This document shows positions 28,772 to 39,163 of a DNA stretch of 64,000 nt, piece after piece. Numbering within the stretch: position 1 is the first letter of the stretch; each line of letters begins with the position of its first letter. Made by a program: the position numbers and the translations under genes. The notes under the pieces are model-generated. The model did not search any database, was not told the DNA's origin, and was given only the letters and a program-made list of their open reading frames with translations. The DNA is from Streptomyces sp. NRRL S-31 (GTDB lineage Bacteria; Actinomycetota; Actinomycetes; Streptomycetales; Streptomycetaceae). The DNA lies in NCBI RefSeq assembly GCF_000718775.1, contig NZ_JOCB01000058.1, positions 7,970 through 71,969 on the forward strand, written 5' to 3'.

Positions 28772-28959
28772 AGTCCATTGTTAACGGAGTCTGAACGGCC
28801 CGGCGGGTGGGGTCCGTCACGCGCGCGGCCGGACCGCCGCGAGGCCGTCGCGAGGCCGTCGTGAAGACCCTGGGGACGGCCGTCGTGAGAGCCTTCGTAC
28901 GACGGTGGGAATTTCCGATTTCGGGCAGGAAGGAGCCGTTTCCGATCGCTTCCGGCCCG

Positions 28960-28965
28960 TAGGCT
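28960..28965 (+). promoter_or_regulatory. glmS -10 box, leaderless transcript likely
   Basis: TAGGCT ends 7 nt before the glmS ATG. A transcript initiating at the usual distance would start at or next to the A of ATG, and no ribosome binding sequence is present upstream. The -35 region (GTTTCC, 28938-28943) is weak. Confidence 0.5.
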
Positions 28966-28972
28966 GCCGCCC

Positions 28973-30820
<1,848 letters not shown>

Positions 30821-30822
30821 GC

Positions 30823-30860
30823 GCGCGGGGGCGGACGGCCGTGTGCCTCCGCCCCCGCGC
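30823..30860. terminator. terminator between glmS and the SH3b-like gene
   Basis: Perfect 12-bp stem GCGCGGGGGCGG/CCGCCCCCGCGC with a 14-nt loop, 2 nt after the glmS stop. It can serve both converging genes. Confidence 0.75.
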
Positions 30861-30861
30861 C

Positions 30862-30901
30862 GTGGTCCGTCAGGCGCCGGGCGGTGGTCCGTCAGGCGCC
30901 G
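30862..30901. repeat. 18-bp direct repeat, two copies
   Basis: GTGGTCCGTCAGGCGCCG occurs at 30862-30879 and again at 30884-30901 (22-bp period) in the gap between glmS and the convergent small secreted protein. Perfect copies suggest a recent duplication. Confidence 0.8.
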
Positions 30902-30917
30902 CCGGAGCGGCGGACGT

Positions 30918-31268
30918 TCACCAGTTGATGCAGGTCTTCGGCACCCAGCCGGTCTTCTTGTCGCCGCCGTAGTACCACAGGTTGCTCTTCTTGCCGCAGG
31001 CCGTGTACGAGCCGCCCTTGTAGGCCTTGCCGTCGTTGCAGACCGTGCCCTTCTTGCCCTTGCCCCAGATGCCGATGGCCGTGGCCGTCGTCTTCGGCGA
31101 GGTGCGGACGTTGACGGTCTGCTTGGCCTTGACGTTGATGATCGCCTTGCTGCAATCCTTCGGCGGGGTCGCCGCGGCGGCGGTGCCGGCGGTGGCGACG
31201 GTGCCGACGAGGGCCGTGCCGATGAGGGCCGCCGTGGTGAGCGCGGTGCCCAGAGCCTTCAACTTCAA
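30918..31268 (-). CDS. small secreted SH3b-like protein
   Basis: 116 residues from TTG 31268, chosen because GGGAGGA stands about 8 nt upstream and the N terminus then forms a clean Sec signal peptide ending near TAAAA (residue 33). The mature part has VNVRTSPKTTATAIGIWGKG, the pattern of bacterial SH3 domains, and four Cys (39, 77, 91, 113) likely forming two disulphides. It ends at a Trp two codons after the last Cys. Probably an extracellular or wall-binding protein. Confidence 0.72.
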   Translation of the reverse strand: MKLKALGTALTTAALIGTALVGTVATAGTAAAATPPKDCSKAIINVKAKQTVNVRTSPKTTATAIGIWGKGKKGTVCNDGKAYKGGSYTACGKKSNLWYYGGDKKTGWVPKTCINW

Positions 31269-31399
31269 GACTGTGTCCTCCCGTTGTGTGCGAAGGCGCC
31301 CGCGGGGCAGCGGACGCCGGTCGCCAGGAAGACTACTGGGCGCGGCAGATTGGCCGATCTTGGGGTTGCGCTCGGCGCGCGAACCCCGGTGGGCGCACC

Positions 31400-32182
31400 T
31401 CAGTGCACGGAGAAGCCGCCGTCCACGTGCAGGGACTGGCCCGTGACGTAGGCCGAGGCGCCGCTCGCCAGGAACACCGCCGCGCCCGCGAAGTCCTCGG
31501 CCAGTCCGTTGCGGCCGGTCATCGTGCGGGCGGCGAGGGCCGCCACCCGCTCGGGATCGGCCGACAGCCGTTCGTTGAGCGGGGTCATCACGAATCCCGG
31601 CACGAGGGTGTTGCAGGTGACGCCGTACGGCGACCAGGCCTCGGCCTGCGAGCGGGCCAGCGACTCCAGCGCGCCCTTGGAGACGCCGTACGCGCCGCTG
31701 TGCACGAACGCCCGGTGCGCCTGCTGGGAGGTGATGTGGATGATCCGGCCGAAGCCCCGCTCGGCCATGCCGGGCCCGAACCGCTGCCCCAGCAGGAACG
31801 GCGCCTCCAGGTTCACCGCCATGGTGGTGTCCCACACCTCCTCGCCCAGCTCGGCCAGCGGCGGACGCAGGTTGATCCCGGCGGAGTTGACGAGGATGTC
31901 GGGCTCCCCGAAGACGGCCGCGGCCTCCTCGGCCGCCGCGCGCACCCCCTCACGGGTGCCGAGGTCCCCGCTCACCCAGGCCGCCCGGCACCCGTCGGCC
32001 GTCAGTTCCCCGACGGCCGCGGCCAGTTCCTCCTCCCGCCGGGCCACGGCCACGACCCGCGCACCGGCCCGGGCCAGCGCCCCCGCGATGGCCCGTCCGA
32101 TGCCGGAACTCCCCCCGGTGACCACGGCGACACGACCGTCCAGCGAGAAGAGGTCGGAGAGATAAGCGTGTGAGGAGGACAT
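31400..32182 (-). CDS. SDR family oxidoreductase
   Basis: 260 residues. Rossmann motif VTGGSSGIGRAIA, NSAGIN, Ser in HITSQQ, and catalytic YGVSKGA (Tyr-x3-Lys). It resembles gluconate or 3-oxoacyl reductase-type SDRs, and the substrate is unknown. Start chosen at ATG 32182: TACGCT lies 6 nt upstream with no ribosome binding site, so the mRNA is probably leaderless. Divergent from acpS across 64 nt. Confidence 0.9.
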   Translation of the reverse strand: MSSSHAYLSDLFSLDGRVAVVTGGSSGIGRAIAGALARAGARVVAVARREEELAAAVGELTADGCRAAWVSGDLGTREGVRAAAEEAAAVFGEPDILVNSAGINLRPPLAELGEEVWDTTMAVNLEAPFLLGQRFGPGMAERGFGRIIHITSQQAHRAFVHSGAYGVSKGALESLARSQAEAWSPYGVTCNTLVPGFVMTPLNERLSADPERVAALAARTMTGRNGLAEDFAGAAVFLASGASAYVTGQSLHVDGGFSVH

Positions 32183-32233
32183 CCCCGCAGCGTAGGCGAC
32201 GTGGTGTCGCCGGATGCCCGCCCGCCGGAGCCG

Positions 32234-32239
32234 TAGGGT
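32234..32239 (+). promoter_or_regulatory. acpS -10 box, leaderless transcript likely
   Basis: TAGGGT ends 7 nt before the ATG of acpS. No ribosome binding site is present. On the other strand TACGCT (32189-32194) has the same arrangement before the SDR gene, so the two divergent genes seem to share a 64-nt promoter region. Confidence 0.45.
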
Positions 32240-32246
32240 GCTCGGC

Positions 32247-32618
32247 ATGAGCATCATCGGGGTGGGCATCGATGTGGCCGAGATCGACCGGTTCCGGGCG
32301 TCCCTGGAGCGGACACCGGGGCTGGCGGCCCGGCTGTTCGTGGAGCGGGAGCTGCTGCTGCCCAGCGGGGAACGGCGCGGCATCGCCTCGCTGGCGGCCC
32401 GGTTCGCAGCCAAGGAGGCACTGGCGAAGGCGCTGGGGGCGCCGCCGGGGCTGCACTGGACCGACGCCGAGGTGTACGTGGAGGACAGCGGGCAGCCCCG
32501 GCTCAGGGTGAAGGGCAGCGTGGCCGCGCGCGCCGCCGAGCTGGGCGTCCGGGCCTGGCACGTGTCGCTCAGTCACGACGCGGGCGTGGCCTCGGCGGTG
32601 GTGGTCGCCGAGGGCTGA
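32247..32618 (+). CDS. acpS: holo-[acyl-carrier-protein] synthase
   Basis: 123 residues from ATG 32247 ([16 protein letters not shown]). GIDVAEIDR and [13 protein letters not shown] are the two magnesium/CoA-binding motifs of AcpS phosphopantetheinyl transferases. It transfers phosphopantetheine from CoA to ACP for fatty-acid (and possibly polyketide) synthesis. nnrD follows 54 nt later. Confidence 0.95.
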   Translation: MSIIGVGIDVAEIDRFRASLERTPGLAARLFVERELLLPSGERRGIASLAARFAAKEALAKALGAPPGLHWTDAEVYVEDSGQPRLRVKGSVAARAAELGVRAWHVSLSHDAGVASAVVVAEG

Positions 32619-32672
32619 CCGGCGCGGTGTCGCGGGTGTGGGGGGCGGGGGTCCCGGGGCAGACTCGGTGCC

Positions 32673-34130
32673 ATGCGTACTGCGTACAGCGTGGAGACGG
32701 TAAGGGCGGCCGAGCGGGCGCTGATGGCACGGCTGCCGGAGGGCGCGCTGATGCAGCGGGCCGCCGCCGGACTCGCCGCCGCCTGCGCCGAGCTGCTCGG
32801 CCGGGTGTACGGCAGCCGGGTGGTGCTGCTCGTGGGCAGCGGGGACAACGGCGGGGACGCCCTGTACGCGGGGGCCCGGCTGGCCCGGCGCGGCGCGGGT
32901 GTGACGGCGGTGCCGACGGCGCCCGGACGGGTCCACGCCGGGGGTCTCGACGCCCTGCGGCGGGCCGGCGGCACGGTCGCCGCCGCGGACGCTGCCGAGG
33001 GGCTGATCGCGCGGGCCGACCTGGTGGTGGACGGGATCGTCGGCATCGGGGGCAAGGGCGGGCTGCGGCCGGACGCCGAGCGGCTCGCCGCCGCCGTCGC
33101 GCGGTCCCGGGCCGCGGTCGTCGCCGTGGACCTGCCGAGCGGCGTCGACGCGGACACCGGCGAGGTGCGGGGCGCCGCGCTGCGGGCCGACCTGACCGTC
33201 ACCTTCGGCACGTACAAGCCCGCCCTGCTGGTGGACCCCGCCCGGGAGCTGGCCGGCGTGGTGCGGCTCGTCGACATCGGGCTGGAGCCGCCGCCCGCCG
33301 ACGCCCGGCTGGAGTCCCCGCAACACGCCGACGTGGCCCGGCTGTTGCCGGCGCCGGCGGCGGAGAGCGACAAGTACCGGCGCGGGGTCGTGGGGATCGC
33401 CGCGGGGTCGGCGCGGTACCCGGGCGCGGCCGTGCTGGCCGTGTCCGGCGCGCTGCGGGGCGGGGCCGGCGCCGTGCGGTACGTCGGGCCGGCCGGGGAC
33501 GCGGTCCTCGCGCGCTTCCCGGAGACCCTCGTCTCCGACGCCGGGCCCGCCCGGGCCGGCCGGGTGCAGGCGTGGGTGACCGGGCCGGGGGCCGGGGACG
33601 ACGCGGCGAACGTGGCCGAGGTGCTGGCGGCGGACGTGCCGGTGCTGCTGGACGCCGACGGGCTGCGGCTGGCCGACCGGGACGCGGTGCGGCGCCGGGA
33701 CGCGCCGACGCTGATGACACCGCACGCGGGGGAGGCCGCCGCGCTGCTGGGCGTGCGGCGGGAGGAGGTCGAGGCGTCCCGGCTGGCCGCGGTGCGCGAA
33801 CTGGCGGCGGTGTACCGGGCGACGGTGCTGCTGAAGGGGTCGACGACGCTGGTCGCCGGCCCCGGTGGCGGACCGGTGCGGATGAATCCCACGGGGACGC
33901 CGTGGCTGGCCACGGCGGGCAGCGGCGACGTGCTGTCCGGGCTGGCGGGGTCCCTGCTGGCGGCGGGGCTGGACGCGCTGGACGCGGGGAGCGTGGCCGC
34001 GTATCTGCACGGCCTGGCGGGCCGCTTCGCGGCGGGCGGCACGGCGGGGTCGGGCGCGCCGGTGGGGGCGCATGACGTGGCGTCACACATCCCCCGCGCC
34101 TGGCGCGACGTACGCGGCGGCACCCGGTAG
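32673..34130 (+). CDS. nnrD: bifunctional NAD(P)HX epimerase/dehydratase
   Basis: 485 residues. The N-terminal YjeF-N epimerase domain (residues 1-215; GSGDNGGDALYAGARLA) is fused to the C-terminal ADP-dependent (S)-NAD(P)HX dehydratase (about 225-485; ATAGSGDVLSGLAGSLLA). It repairs hydrated NADH and NADPH. CAGACT lies 7 nt before the ATG with no ribosome binding site, so it is probably leaderless. The usual actinobacterial order acpS-nnr-alr is kept. Confidence 0.95.
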   Translation: MRTAYSVETVRAAERALMARLPEGALMQRAAAGLAAACAELLGRVYGSRVVLLVGSGDNGGDALYAGARLARRGAGVTAVPTAPGRVHAGGLDALRRAGGTVAAADAAEGLIARADLVVDGIVGIGGKGGLRPDAERLAAAVARSRAAVVAVDLPSGVDADTGEVRGAALRADLTVTFGTYKPALLVDPARELAGVVRLVDIGLEPPPADARLESPQHADVARLLPAPAAESDKYRRGVVGIAAGSARYPGAAVLAVSGALRGGAGAVRYVGPAGDAVLARFPETLVSDAGPARAGRVQAWVTGPGAGDDAANVAEVLAADVPVLLDADGLRLADRDAVRRRDAPTLMTPHAGEAAALLGVRREEVEASRLAAVRELAAVYRATVLLKGSTTLVAGPGGGPVRMNPTGTPWLATAGSGDVLSGLAGSLLAAGLDALDAGSVAAYLHGLAGRFAAGGTAGSGAPVGAHDVASHIPRAWRDVRGGTR

Positions 34131-34445
34131 GGCAGGTGAAACGGCACCCCGCCCACGGCGGACGCGCTCGGGAAGGGGGCGAGGCGTACGTGGGCCGGGG
34201 ACGGGTGACGTGGTTTCACGCGCCCTCGCGGGTTTGTATGGGCCGTGGGCCGTGGGCCGTGCGCGTCCCGGGGGGCGGGTCGCCCGGGCGTGCGGCGGGC
34301 CGGGGCGCGTCGTTCGGGTGTGCCGTGGCCAGGGCGGCGGGGTGCGGGTACGGAGGACGCGCGCCGGGGTGGTGCCCGGTGTCCGCGCGGAGGGCGGGGG
34401 CTGTGCCGGGGGGCTTTCGGCGGCCTCTGAGAGACTGGAGGCGCG
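34131..34445. other. 315-nt gap between nnrD and alr
   Basis: No coding sequence is supported. The stretch is very G-rich on the + strand and includes three perfect tandem copies of GGGCCGT at 34240-34260. GGAGG at 34437-34441 is the alr ribosome binding site. No clear promoter or terminator was found. Confidence 0.5.
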
Positions 34446-35609
34446 ATGACTGAGACAGCAGCTGTGCCGACCGCCGCCCTGCGCGCCCGCGCCGAGATCG
34501 ACCTGGGCGCGCTGCGCTCCAACGTGCGGGCCCTGCGCGCCCGCGCCGAGGGCGCCGCCGTGATGGCCGTCGTCAAGTCCGACGCGTACGGCCATGGCGC
34601 GGTGCCGTGCGCCCGCGCCGCCCTGGAGGCCGGTGCGACCTGGCTCGGCACGGCCACGCCCGAGGAGGCCCTGGCGCTGCGCGCGGCCGGGCTGTCCGGG
34701 CCCATGCTGTGCTGGCTGTGGGTGCCGGGCGGCCCCTGGCGGCAGGCGATCGAGGCCGGCGTCGACGTGTCGCTGAGCGGGATGTGGGCCCTGCGCGAGG
34801 TCACCGACGCCGCCCGCGCGGCGGGACGGCCCGCGCGCGTGCAGCTCAAGGCCGACACCGGCCTCGGCCGCAACGGCTGCCAGCCGGGCGCCGACTGGGC
34901 CGAGCTGGTCGGCGCCGCGCTGCGCGCCGAGGCCGAGGGGCTGGTCCGGGTCACCGGGCTGTGGTCGCACTTCGCCTGCGCCGACGAGCCGGGGCACCCC
35001 TCCATCGCCGCCCAGCTCGCCCGGTTCCGGGAGATGGTGGCGTACGCCGAGGAGCGGGGCGTACGGCCCGAGGTGCGGCACATCGCCAACTCGCCGGCCA
35101 CCCTCACCCTGCCCGAGACCCACTTCGACCTGGTGCGCACCGGCATCGCCATGTACGGCATCTCGCCGAGCCCGGAGCTGGGCACCCCGGCGGACTTCGG
35201 GCTGCGCCCGGTGATGACGCTCAGCGCCTCGCTGGCCCTGGTCAAGCGGGTCCCGGGCGGACAGGGCGTCAGCTACGGCCACCACTACGTCACCCCGGGC
35301 GCCACCACCCTCGGCCTGGTGCCGGTCGGCTACGCGGACGGCATCCCGCGGCACGCCTCGGGCACCGGCCCGGTGCTGGTCGACGGCAAGTGGCGGACGG
35401 TCGCCGGGCGGGTCGCCATGGACCAGTTCGTGGTGGACCTCGGCGGCGACGAGCCCCCGGTGGGCACCGAGGCGGTGCTGTTCGGGCCGGGCGACCGGGG
35501 GGAGCCCACGGCCGAGGACTGGGCGCGGGCCTGCGGCACGATCGCGTACGAGATCGTCACGCGCATCGGCGCCCGCGTGCCGCGCGTCCACGTCGACGGG
35601 CCCAGGTGA
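34446..35609 (+). CDS. alr: alanine racemase
   Basis: 387 residues; PLP enzyme making D-alanine for peptidoglycan. PLP Lys44 in AVVKSDAYGHG and catalytic Tyr277 in GVSYGHHYVTP are both present, and VAMDQFVVDLG is typical. The start is fixed by TGGAGG 4 nt upstream. In many actinobacteria alr heads the same neighbourhood as tsaE-tsaB-rimI-tsaD, as here. Confidence 0.97.
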   Translation: MTETAAVPTAALRARAEIDLGALRSNVRALRARAEGAAVMAVVKSDAYGHGAVPCARAALEAGATWLGTATPEEALALRAAGLSGPMLCWLWVPGGPWRQAIEAGVDVSLSGMWALREVTDAARAAGRPARVQLKADTGLGRNGCQPGADWAELVGAALRAEAEGLVRVTGLWSHFACADEPGHPSIAAQLARFREMVAYAEERGVRPEVRHIANSPATLTLPETHFDLVRTGIAMYGISPSPELGTPADFGLRPVMTLSASLALVKRVPGGQGVSYGHHYVTPGATTLGLVPVGYADGIPRHASGTGPVLVDGKWRTVAGRVAMDQFVVDLGGDEPPVGTEAVLFGPGDRGEPTAEDWARACGTIAYEIVTRIGARVPRVHVDGPR

Positions 35610-35796
35610 ATGCGTGCGGTCCACCGCGTTCGGGTGACCGCGTCCCGGTGAACGGGCGGGAAGCCGGGTAACCCGTCCGGGAGCGGCTACCCGGACTGTC
35701 CGCACCACCGGCCACTCGACAGCACAGCGGTACCACCGGCACCATCCGTAGCACCCGTCCGGGTGAATCCAGGAGTACGGCGAAGAGGAGCGGTAC

Positions 35797-37062
35797 GTGA
35801 GCGAGAGCAGCGCGGAGGCCGTGGCGGACGTCGTCGCCTCGGCGGCCGTCGCCTCCGCCGCGGGGGCGGCCGCGAGCTGGCGCCGGGCGACCGGTATCGC
35901 CGGCGCCGCGATAGGCGTGCTCGCCGCGGGCGCGGCGGCGGGCGTCGCCCTCGAGCGGATGACGGTCGGGCGCGGGATGCGCCGCAAGGCCCGGCTGGCG
36001 CTGGACTCGGCGGGCCCGTACGGCACCCTGCGCGGCACCCCCGGCAAGGCGTACGCCGACGACGGCACCGAGCTGTACTACGAGGTCGACGAGGCCGAGC
36101 CCGACCCGGGTCCGGACGTCTCGCCCCGCCGGCGCCGGCTCTTCGGCCGCAAGGCCCCCGCCCCGGTCACCGTCGTCTTCTGCCACGGTTACTGCCTCAG
36201 CCAGGACTCCTGGCACTTCCAGCGGGCGGCCCTGCGCGGGGTGGTGCGGACCGTGTACTGGGACCAGCGCAGCCACGGGCGGTCCGGGCGGGGCGTGGCG
36301 CAGACCCGGGACCGGGTGCCGGTCTCCATCGACCAGCTCGGCCGGGACCTGAAGGCGGTGCTCGACGCCGCCGCGCCGGAGGGGCCGCTGGTGCTGGTCG
36401 GCCACTCGATGGGGGGAATGACGGTGATGGCGCTCGCCGCCCAGTACCCCGAACTGATCCGGGACCGGGTGGTCGCCACGGCCTTCGTGGGCACCTCGTC
36501 CGGACGGCTCGGCGAGGTCAACTTCGGGCTCCCGGTGGCCGGCGTCAACGCGGTGCGCCGCATCCTCCCCGGGGTGCTCAGGGCGCTCGGGCAGCAGGCG
36601 GAGCTGGTGGAGAAGGGGCGCCGGGCCACCGCCGACCTGTTCGCCGGGATCATCAAGCGGTACTCGTTCGCGGGGCGGGACGTCGACCCGGCGGTGGAGC
36701 GGTTCGCCGAGCGGATGATCGAGTCCACGCCGATCGACGTGGTCGCCGAGTTCTACCCGGCCTTCACCGACCACGACAAGACCGGGGCGCTCGTCTGCTT
36801 CCGGGACATGCCGGTGCTGGTGCTGGCCGGCGTGCAGGACCTGGTCACGCCCAGCGAGCACAGCGAGGCCATCGCCGACCTGCTGCCCGACGCCGAGCTG
36901 GTGCTGGTGCCGGACGCCGGGCACCTGGTGATGCTGGAGCGCCCGGAAGTGGTCACCGACCGCCTCGCCGACCTGCTCACCCGCGCCGGTGCGGTGCCCG
37001 CAGGAGCTACCGTAAGTGGCTATGGAACGACCAGCAGCACCAGCACTGCCCCAGGCCGCTGA
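35797..37062 (+). CDS. alpha/beta hydrolase, membrane-anchored
   Basis: 421 residues from GTG with GAGGAG upstream. One N-terminal transmembrane helix (about residues 27-50), then an alpha/beta hydrolase domain: FCHGYCLSQDSW oxyanion region, nucleophile elbow VGHSMGGMT, and a catalytic His near DAGHLVMLERPE. Substrate unknown. It overlaps tsaE by 47 nt, so the two are co-translated; this pairing recurs in Streptomyces and Mycobacterium. Confidence 0.9.
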   Translation: MSESSAEAVADVVASAAVASAAGAAASWRRATGIAGAAIGVLAAGAAAGVALERMTVGRGMRRKARLALDSAGPYGTLRGTPGKAYADDGTELYYEVDEAEPDPGPDVSPRRRRLFGRKAPAPVTVVFCHGYCLSQDSWHFQRAALRGVVRTVYWDQRSHGRSGRGVAQTRDRVPVSIDQLGRDLKAVLDAAAPEGPLVLVGHSMGGMTVMALAAQYPELIRDRVVATAFVGTSSGRLGEVNFGLPVAGVNAVRRILPGVLRALGQQAELVEKGRRATADLFAGIIKRYSFAGRDVDPAVERFAERMIESTPIDVVAEFYPAFTDHDKTGALVCFRDMPVLVLAGVQDLVTPSEHSEAIADLLPDAELVLVPDAGHLVMLERPEVVTDRLADLLTRAGAVPAGATVSGYGTTSSTSTAPGR

Positions 37063-37540
37063 GACCCGGCTGACGATCACCTCGCCCGAGCGGATGCGGG
37101 AGCTGGGCCGCCGGCTGGCCGGGCTGCTGCGCGCGGGCGACCTGGTGATGCTCAGCGGAGAGCTGGGCGCGGGCAAGACCACCCTGACCCGCGGGCTCGG
37201 CGAGGGGCTCGGCGTGCGCGGCGCGGTCACCTCGCCGACCTTCGTGATCGCCCGGGTCCACCCGTCCCTCGGCGACGGCCCGCCCCTGGTGCACGTCGAC
37301 GCCTACCGGCTGGCCGGCGGTCTGGACGAGATGGAGGACCTGGACCTCGACGTCTCGCTGCCCGAATCGGTGATCGTCGTGGAGTGGGGCGAGGGCAAGG
37401 TCGAGGAGCTGACCGAGGAGCGGCTCCAGGTCGTCATCCACCGCGCCGTCGGGGACACCACCGACGAGGTGCGGCACGTGACCGTGGCCGGACTGGGCGA
37501 GCGGTGGGCCGGCGCCGGCCTGGAGACGCTGGCCGGCTGA
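37016..37540 (+). CDS. tsaE: tRNA t6A synthesis ATPase TsaE
   Basis: 174 residues from GTG 37016, preferred because AGGAG lies 9 nt upstream; an ATG two codons later is the alternative. Walker A GELGAGKTTLTRG at about residues 48-60, SPTFVIARVH and the conserved VHVDAYRL motif. It works with TsaB and TsaD (both in this window) and TsaC to make N6-threonylcarbamoyl adenosine in tRNA. Confidence 0.95.
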   Translation: MAMERPAAPALPQAAETRLTITSPERMRELGRRLAGLLRAGDLVMLSGELGAGKTTLTRGLGEGLGVRGAVTSPTFVIARVHPSLGDGPPLVHVDAYRLAGGLDEMEDLDLDVSLPESVIVVEWGEGKVEELTEERLQVVIHRAVGDTTDEVRHVTVAGLGERWAGAGLETLAG

Positions 37541-37612
37541 GCCCCGTACCGACAAGCCGTCGGCAACATATTGCGCGGGACGCCCCGGGCGTGGTGACAT
37601 GGGAGCCAGCCC

Positions 37613-37634
37613 GTGGTTAGGCATACCTAACCAC
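37613..37634. promoter_or_regulatory. 22-bp palindrome resembling a DmdR/IdeR iron box
   Basis: GTGGTTAGG-CATA-CCTAACCAC, nine perfect pairs on each side of a 4-nt centre. Aligned to the actinobacterial iron-box consensus (19 bp, TTAGGTTAGGCTAACCTAA) it matches 14 of 18 compared positions. It lies 29 nt before a 54-codon ORF with a strong ribosome binding site. An iron-responsive DtxR-type repressor site is the best guess. Confidence 0.6.
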
Positions 37635-37662
37635 ACCCGCCCCCGCACCTCAGGAGGCGTCC

Positions 37663-37827
37663 ATGACCGCACCGCGACCCGCCGGGCCGCCCCGGCCCGT
37701 CGAGCCGTCCATGCGTGACCTGCTGGCGTCCTGCGCGGCGGCGGACGCGGTCTCCCGGCCGCCCCGGGACCCCGAGCCCGCGCGGCCGGCCGCCGAGCCC
37801 GCCCGCGTGCGGCCGCGCGCCGCCTGA
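37663..37827 (+). CDS. 54-residue Pro/Ala/Arg-rich peptide
   Basis: A short ORF with an ideal AGGAGG 5 nt before its ATG, directly behind the iron-box-like palindrome. Sequence begins MTAPRPAGPPRPVEPSMRDL and has a small hydrophobic core LLASCAAADAV; the rest is disordered Pro/Ala/Arg. No signal peptide. Function unknown; the site and ribosome binding sequence are the main evidence that it is expressed. Confidence 0.6.
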   Translation: MTAPRPAGPPRPVEPSMRDLLASCAAADAVSRPPRDPEPARPAAEPARVRPRAA

Positions 37828-37835
37828 CGGAGCCG

Positions 37836-38393
37836 TCAACGGATCACGACCACCGGTACGCCGATCGTCGCGAACCGCCACAGCGCGTCCCCGTCCGGCC
37901 GGGCCTCCCGGATGCCGCCCGTCTTCACGCTCGGATCGGCCATCGCGCCCGAGTCGCCGTGCACCGCCGCGCTGAAGCCGATCACCACCCCGTCCACGCT
38001 GGTGAACCGCACCACGTGCTCGATGGGCAGACCGTCGGTGCCGGTGGCCGCGTTCGAGCGGGACGTCACCCAGTACGTGCCCGGCAGCGGGTCGACGCCG
38101 CCCGGGCGCACCCGGAAGGTGTGCCGCACCCGGTTCCCGGCGGCGACCAGCCAGACCCGGTCGTCGTCCACCGAGTACACGACCCGTTCACCCGTTCCGG
38201 AGTTGCCGGGCAGGGCGGCCGGGTTCCGGCGGTCCCGGGGCGCCTTCGCCGCCGCGGCGGCGGACGCGCTGGCCGCCGGACCGCCGGGCAGGCCCGCCGG
38301 GACGGTCGCCTGGGCGCGGAGGGCGAGGAAACCGGTCGTGCCCAGCGCCACCGCGGTGAGGCCGGCCACGATCGCCGAGCTGGTCCCTGCCAC
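37836..38393 (-). CDS. L,D-transpeptidase-like protein lacking catalytic His/Cys
   Basis: 185 residues. N-terminal membrane helix or signal (residues 5-27), Ala/Ser/Pro linker, then a domain ordered like YkuD L,D-transpeptidases: WLVAAGNRVRHTFRVRPGG, YWVTSRS, VHGDSGA, and GIREARPDGDALWRFATIGVPVVVI. In active enzymes SHGCIR carries catalytic His and Cys; here the aligned residues read KTGGIR, with Thr158 and Gly160. Probably a non-catalytic wall-associated or binding protein. The assignment is by motif order only. Confidence 0.7.
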   Translation of the reverse strand: MAGTSSAIVAGLTAVALGTTGFLALRAQATVPAGLPGGPAASASAAAAAKAPRDRRNPAALPGNSGTGERVVYSVDDDRVWLVAAGNRVRHTFRVRPGGVDPLPGTYWVTSRSNAATGTDGLPIEHVVRFTSVDGVVIGFSAAVHGDSGAMADPSVKTGGIREARPDGDALWRFATIGVPVVVIR

Positions 38394-38494
38394 CTGCGCT
38401 CACCTCTGTTTCGCGCCATATGTCGCACTTCATGCAGACCGTAGCAGCCGGTGACCCTCCGTCCCGTACGGCCGTGCGCGAGCCGCGGGCGCCG

Positions 38495-38500
38495 TAGGCT
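38495..38500 (+). promoter_or_regulatory. tsaB -10 box, leaderless transcript likely
   Basis: TAGGCT ends 6 nt before the GTG of tsaB; no ribosome binding site lies between. The same hexamer and spacing occur before glmS. Confidence 0.5.
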
Positions 38501-38506
38501 GTTCGC

Positions 38507-39163
38507 GTGCTCTTGCTCGCTCTGGATACCGCCACACCCGCCGTCACCGTCGCGCTGCACGACGGCACGGACGTCATCGCCTCGTCGAGCCAGGTGGACG
38601 CGCGCCGGCACGGAGAGCTGCTGCTGCCGGCCGTCGACCGGATCCTCGCCGAGGCGGGGCTGAAGCTGGAGGCCGTCACCGGCGTCGTCGTCGGCACCGG
38701 CCCCGGCCCCTACACCGGCCTGCGCGTCGGTCTGATGACCGCCGACACCTTCGGCCTCGCGCTCGGCGTCCCCGTGTACGGCGTGTGCACGCTGGACGGC
38801 CTCGCCTACGCCGCCGACATCGAGAAGGGCCCCTTCGTCGTGGCGACCGACGCCCGGCGCAAGGAGGTCTACTGGGCGCGGTACGCCGACTCCCGGACCC
38901 GGCTCACCGATCCGGCCGTCGACCGCCCCGCCGACATCGCCGAGCGGGTCGCTGGACTGCCCGCGGTCGGCGCGGGCGCGCTGCTCTACCCCGACACGTT
39001 CCCGAGCGCCCACGAGCCCGAGCACGTGTCCGCCGCCGCCCTCGCCTCGCTCGCGGCCGAGAAGCTGGCGGCGGGCGAGGAGCTGCCCGCGCCCCGGCCG
39101 CTCTACCTGCGCCGGCCGGATGCCCAGGTCCCCAAGAACTACAAGGTGGTCACCCCCAAGTGA
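38507..39163 (+). CDS. tsaB: tRNA t6A synthesis protein TsaB
   Basis: 218 residues from GTG 38507 (MLLLALDTATPAVTVALHDG). ASKHA fold without full ATP-site residues; GVVVGTGPGPYTGLRVGL is the family signature. It pairs with TsaD. The stop overlaps the rimI GTG by four bases (GTGA). Confidence 0.95.
   Translation: MLLLALDTATPAVTVALHDGTDVIASSSQVDARRHGELLLPAVDRILAEAGLKLEAVTGVVVGTGPGPYTGLRVGLMTADTFGLALGVPVYGVCTLDGLAYAADIEKGPFVVATDARRKEVYWARYADSRTRLTDPAVDRPADIAERVAGLPAVGAGALLYPDTFPSAHEPEHVSAAALASLAAEKLAAGEELPAPRPLYLRRPDAQVPKNYKVVTPK

Noticed and set aside
34136..34453. ORFs in the gap before alr
   Set aside because: Composition is Gly/Arg/Ala-rich and driven by the G-rich strand; no ribosome binding site or domain.
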